From Opitutus sp. GAS368 (GTDB taxonomy: Bacteria; Verrucomicrobiota; Verrucomicrobiia; Opitutales; Opitutaceae): 9,829 bases of DNA. The stretch spans positions 1 to 9,829 of the forward strand of contig CAMATV010000093.1 in assembly GCA_945861235.1 (NCBI GenBank). Reading direction: 5' to 3'. The position numbers were made by a program, and so were the translations under genes. Position 1 is the first letter of the stretch, and each line of letters opens with the position of its first letter. Below, in pieces: positions 7,560 to 9,829 of this stretch. Below the pieces are notes generated by a model. The model saw only the letters and a list, made by a program, of their open reading frames with translations. It had not been told where the DNA came from and did not search any database.

Positions 7560-7570
7560 AACTTGGTTAA
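7558..7570. repeat. Small palindrome TTAAC-TTG-GTTAA
   Basis: A perfect 5+5 base palindrome with a three-base centre, in the AT-richest pocket of the 84-bp gap before the DUF1501 gene and 40 bp upstream of its start. Its size and shape suit a small dimeric regulator, but a chance occurrence in AT-rich DNA is quite possible. No convincing -35/-10 pair was found around it. Confidence 0.3.
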
Positions 7571-7609
7571 TTTCTGAATCGTTCTGACTGAGCCCAACCC
7601 CGTTTTCCC

Positions 7610-9037
7610 ATGAACCCGAATCCCTTCCTCTCCCGTCGTCAGGCCCTGCAACAGCTCGCGTGCGGTTTCGGCTACATGGCATTTGCCGGGCTCGCCGCGC
7701 AGGGCGCCGCACGCAGTACGGCCAATCCCCTCGTCGCCAAGGCGGGCCATCTGCGCCCGCGGGCGAAGCGCGTGATCTTCCTATTTATGGGCGGCGGCGT
7801 GAGCCACCTCGACAGCTTTGACTACAAGCCCAAGCTCTATGAGCACGACGGCAAGATGATGGACTTCCTCGACCAGCGCGCGATCGCGAAGACCGGCGTC
7901 GGCGCGACGGGCCGCGTGATGAAGCCGATGTGGGATTTCAAGCAGCGCGGGCAGAGCGGACGCTGGGTCTCGGATCTGTTTCCGCACATGGCGGAGCTGG
8001 CCGACGATTACTGTGTTGTGCGCTCGATGCACACGGAGGGCGTGGCGCACGGGCCCGCGACGCTGTTTCTCCACACCGGCTCCACCAATCTCATCCGCCC
8101 CTCGATGGGCTCGTGGGTCACCTACGGTCTCGGCTCGGAGAGCGAAAATTTGCCGGCGTTTGTCTCGCTGAGTCCGACGCTCGCCAACGGCGGACCGCGC
8201 AACTACGGCAGTGCGTTTCTCCCCGCCGTTTATCAGGGCACCGCGATCGGCCGCGCCGGGCAGAAGGCGATCGAGGCCGGCCTGCGCAACGTGCGCAACC
8301 CCAGCCTCACCGCCGCCGAGCAACAGCGGCAGTTCGAGCTCGTGCGCGCGCTCAACGAGGAGCAGCTCCGCGCGAAACCCGGCGACTACGAGCTCGAGGC
8401 GGTCGCAAATTCCTACGAACTCGCGTGGCGCTTGCAGAACCACGCGCCCGACGCGCTCGATCTCACCAAGGAGTCGGCCGCGACGCTCGCGCTCTACGGC
8501 ATCGGCGAGGAGCCGACCGATGACTACGGCCGCCAGTGCCTCCAGGCGCGGCGTCTCGCCGAGTCCGGCGTGCGCTACATCCAGGTCAACTATTCGGACA
8601 ACACCAACAACCCGGCTTGGGACCAGCATTCCAATTTGCCGAAGCACAAAGACCACGCCCTGCGCGTGGATAAACCCGTCGCCGGTCTGCTCCAAGATTT
8701 GAAGGCGCGCGGCTTGCTCGAAGACACCATCGTGTGGTGGGGTAGCGAATTTGGTCGCACGCCTTACGCCGAGAAAAACGGCACGGGCCGCGACCACAAC
8801 CCCACCGGATTTTCGGTGGTGCTCGCCGGCGGCGGCTTCAAGCCCGGCTTCGCGTATGGCGCGACGGATGACTTCGGCCACTTCGCGATCGAGAACAAGG
8901 TCCACATGCACGACCTCCACGCGACGATCCTCCACCAGCTCGGCCTCGATCACGAGAAGCTTACCTTCCGCCACGACGGCCGCGATTTCCGGCTCACCGA
9001 TGTGCGCGGGCACGTCGTCAACGACCTCCTTGTTTAA
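7610..9037 (+). CDS. DUF1501 family protein, Tat-exported
   Basis: A 475-residue full-length DUF1501 protein. The family belongs to the alkaline phosphatase/sulfatase clan but has no settled reaction, so a metal-dependent hydrolase is inference. The N-terminus 'FLSRRQALQQLACGFGYMA' has a twin-arginine (R9-R10) and hydrophobic stretch for Tat export in folded form. Conserved blocks: 'FLFMGGGVSHLDSFDYKP' (57-74), 'VRSMHTEGVAHGP' (137-149), 'WDQHSN' (337-342), 'WWGSEFGRTP' (376-385), 'GRDHNP' (393-398) and 'HMHDLHATILHQLGLDH' (432-448). These His/Asp/Glu positions fit a two-metal site. No Cys in a CxPxR context exists, so it is not a formylglycine sulfatase. It lies 84 bp after the PSD1-type gene, its habitual partner in Planctomycetota and Verrucomicrobiota, probably in the same transcript. 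The start follows CGTTTTCCC with no SD and is chosen because the Tat motif follows directly. Confidence 0.95.
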   Translation: MNPNPFLSRRQALQQLACGFGYMAFAGLAAQGAARSTANPLVAKAGHLRPRAKRVIFLFMGGGVSHLDSFDYKPKLYEHDGKMMDFLDQRAIAKTGVGATGRVMKPMWDFKQRGQSGRWVSDLFPHMAELADDYCVVRSMHTEGVAHGPATLFLHTGSTNLIRPSMGSWVTYGLGSESENLPAFVSLSPTLANGGPRNYGSAFLPAVYQGTAIGRAGQKAIEAGLRNVRNPSLTAAEQQRQFELVRALNEEQLRAKPGDYELEAVANSYELAWRLQNHAPDALDLTKESAATLALYGIGEEPTDDYGRQCLQARRLAESGVRYIQVNYSDNTNNPAWDQHSNLPKHKDHALRVDKPVAGLLQDLKARGLLEDTIVWWGSEFGRTPYAEKNGTGRDHNPTGFSVVLAGGGFKPGFAYGATDDFGHFAIENKVHMHDLHATILHQLGLDHEKLTFRHDGRDFRLTDVRGHVVNDLLV

Positions 9038-9073
9038 TCGCTGAGGGTCCAGCGATGCCCGCTGAACCCAGCG
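9037..9073 (+). other. Alternating CGCTG/CAGCG inverted repeats
   Basis: From the last base of the DUF1501 stop, ATCGCTG (9037-9043) pairs with CAGCGAT (9050-9056) around AGGGTC. Directly after, CGCTG (9060-9064) pairs with CAGCG (9069-9073) around AACC. Any CGCTG arm can pair with any CAGCG arm, so alternative folds are possible. No T-run follows, so this is not a standard terminator. It could modulate expression of the downstream oxidoreductase or protect the upstream 3' end. Confidence 0.4.
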
Positions 9074-9097
9074 CCTCCTCCTGCGTTTCGTTTCCCC

Positions 9098-9103
9098 TAT
9101 TAT
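9098..9103 (+). promoter_or_regulatory. TATTAT, -10-like box close to the next start
   Basis: TATTAT ends seven bases before the ATG at 9111. If it serves as a -10 element, transcription would begin at or next to the start codon and give a leaderless mRNA. No TTGACA-like -35 lies at the usual spacing, where the sequence is CTCCTCCTG-like. Weak evidence from one hexamer. Confidence 0.2.
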
Positions 9104-9110
9104 TTACCCC

Positions 9111-9829
9111 ATGAAAACAACCAAGACTTCGACCCCACCCCAGACCCTGACGCGGCGCGAGTTTGTCGGCCGGACCCTCGCCACTGCCGGAGTCATCGCC
9201 GGAGCGCCGGCCTTCCTCCGCGGCCAAAATCTCAACAGCAAGTTAAACATCGCGTTCATCGCCTGTGGTGGCCGCGGCAATACGAGCTTGAACGAGCTCA
9301 CGATCGTGCCGGGGCGCGGCACCGTCGTCGGAGGTAAGAAGGGAGGCAAGGGAGCGGTCCCGGAGCCGGCGGCGGGGCCGCATCCCGACGAAAACGTCAC
9401 GGTGCTGTGCGATATCAACCAAGTCGCCATCGACGCTGCGGCGCAGCGTTACCCGCAGGCGAAGACGTTCACCGATCTCCGGCGGGTCTTCGACCGTCCG
9501 AACGATTTTGACGCCGTCGTCGTTTCCACTGCGGAGCACACGCACGTGTTCGCCACGTGGCTCGCACTCACGCACGGCAAGCACGTCTATTGCGAGAAGC
9601 CGCTCGCCTACAATATCTGGGAGACGCGCCTCATCCGTGAGACGGCGGCGAAGTTTCCGAAGCTCTCCACGCAGATGGGTAATCAGGGTCACGCCTCGCC
9701 CATGCGGCGCACGATCAAGGAAATCTTGAACACCGGTGTCATCGGCCCGGTGCGCGAGGTCCACGTCTGGGCGGATCGCGCTTGGGGACTCCAGGACGCT
9801 GCGTCGGCCGAAAAATTCGACAAGCCGCA
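9111..9829 (+). CDS. Gfo/Idh/MocA-family oxidoreductase, Tat-exported, 3' end outside window
   Basis: The first 239 residues of an NAD(P)-dependent sugar-type dehydrogenase fold; the frame is open to the right edge. The substrate is unknown; relatives act on sugars, inositols and amino sugars. 'LTRREFVGRTLATAGVIAGA' (13-32) is a Tat signal, so it is probably exported folded, with its cofactor. The Rossmann start is 'LNIAFIACGGRGN' (45-57), beta-2 is 'VTVLCDIN' (96-103), the hinge is 'DAVVVSTAEHTH' (134-145), and 'GKHVYCEKPLAYN' (156-168) holds the catalytic-type Lys (K163 of EKP). 'TQMGNQGH' (187-194) is typical of the exported PVC subgroup. Odd: a Gly/Lys/Pro-rich stretch (about 68-95) sits between the nucleotide-binding loop and beta-2. 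It starts 73 bp after the DUF1501 gene, in the same direction. The ATG follows TATTTACCCC, without an SD; the Tat motif supports this start. Confidence 0.92.
   Translation, partial: MKTTKTSTPPQTLTRREFVGRTLATAGVIAGAPAFLRGQNLNSKLNIAFIACGGRGNTSLNELTIVPGRGTVVGGKKGGKGAVPEPAAGPHPDENVTVLCDINQVAIDAAAQRYPQAKTFTDLRRVFDRPNDFDAVVVSTAEHTHVFATWLALTHGKHVYCEKPLAYNIWETRLIRETAAKFPKLSTQMGNQGHASPMRRTIKEILNTGVIGPVREVHVWADRAWGLQDAASAEKFDKP

Noticed and set aside
7551..7577. Eight-codon open frame MIFNLVNF before DUF1501
   Set aside because: Too short to judge, with no ribosome site. Its AT-rich codons only reflect the local base composition. A leader peptide cannot be excluded but nothing supports it.
7781..9013. 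Minus-strand open frame across the DUF1501 gene
   Set aside because: Mirrors almost exactly the extent of DUF1501. No domain seen; the codon pattern of the sense gene leaves the opposite frame open.
9330..9335. GGAGGT, a strong SD-like hexamer inside the oxidoreductase gene
   Set aside because: No start codon follows at a usable distance. It encodes part of the Gly/Lys-rich loop.
1..9829. tRNA, rRNA, CRISPR array, insertion sequence, integrase or prophage
   Set aside because: No cloverleaf, regular spaced repeats, transposase or recombinase motifs, or terminal inverted repeats were seen. The window is fully accounted for by five genes with short gaps.

Overview
The window looks like a piece of a Verrucomicrobiota genome, probably of the Opitutales/Opitutaceae type, or at least of a PVC-superphylum bacterium. 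DNA is GC-rich throughout. The lineage call rests on the gene families. The TonB-dependent receptor carries an N-terminal 'VLSPFEVTGEKDVGY' segment that I associate with the very large receptor families of Opitutaceae. The neighbours are a PSCyt1/DUF1549/DUF1553 cytochrome-type protein, a Tat-exported DUF1501 protein and a Tat-exported Gfo/Idh/MocA oxidoreductase, all of which are expanded in Planctomycetota and Verrucomicrobiota. This is inference from remembered family features; no search was run.

Layout: (1) 1-1259 (+), the 3' part of an arylsulfatase-family gene that enters from the left edge. (2) 1260-1437, a convergent intergenic stretch with three potential hairpins and a short direct repeat. 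(3) 1438-4395 (-), a complete TonB-dependent receptor. (4) 4396-4552, a divergent intergenic control region with a 12-bp direct repeat at 20-bp period. (5) 4553-7525 (+), a large PSCyt1-DUF1549-DUF1553 protein with an internal golvesin/xanthan-lyase-CBD-like domain. (6) 7526-7609, a short AT-richer gap with an inverted repeat over the preceding stop codon and a small palindrome. (7) 7610-9037 (+), a DUF1501 protein. (8) 9038-9110, a gap with alternating inverted repeats and a TATTAT box close to the next start. (9) 9111 to the right edge (+), a Gfo/Idh/MocA-family oxidoreductase, cut off by the window. No intergenic stretch exceeds 300 bases.

How the genes may work together (inference): a receptor brings an oligosaccharide or another TonB-dependent ligand across the outer membrane, a sulfatase removes sulfate esters, and the three co-oriented genes downstream of the divergent promoter encode exported proteins (c-type heme motifs, an alkaline-phosphatase-clan fold, an NAD(P)-type oxidoreductase fold). 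That is the composition of PVC loci suspected to process sulfated or otherwise decorated polysaccharides. The biochemical role of the PSD1/DUF1501 pair is, to my knowledge, not established, so it is the most interesting part of the window. The most specific sequence-level oddity is the sulfatase's GKWNLG motif, where the family normally has GKWHLG with an active-site histidine.

No RNA genes, insertion sequences, CRISPR arrays, integrases or origins were seen. None of the four visible gene starts has a Shine-Dalgarno sequence; all follow short C-rich stretches.
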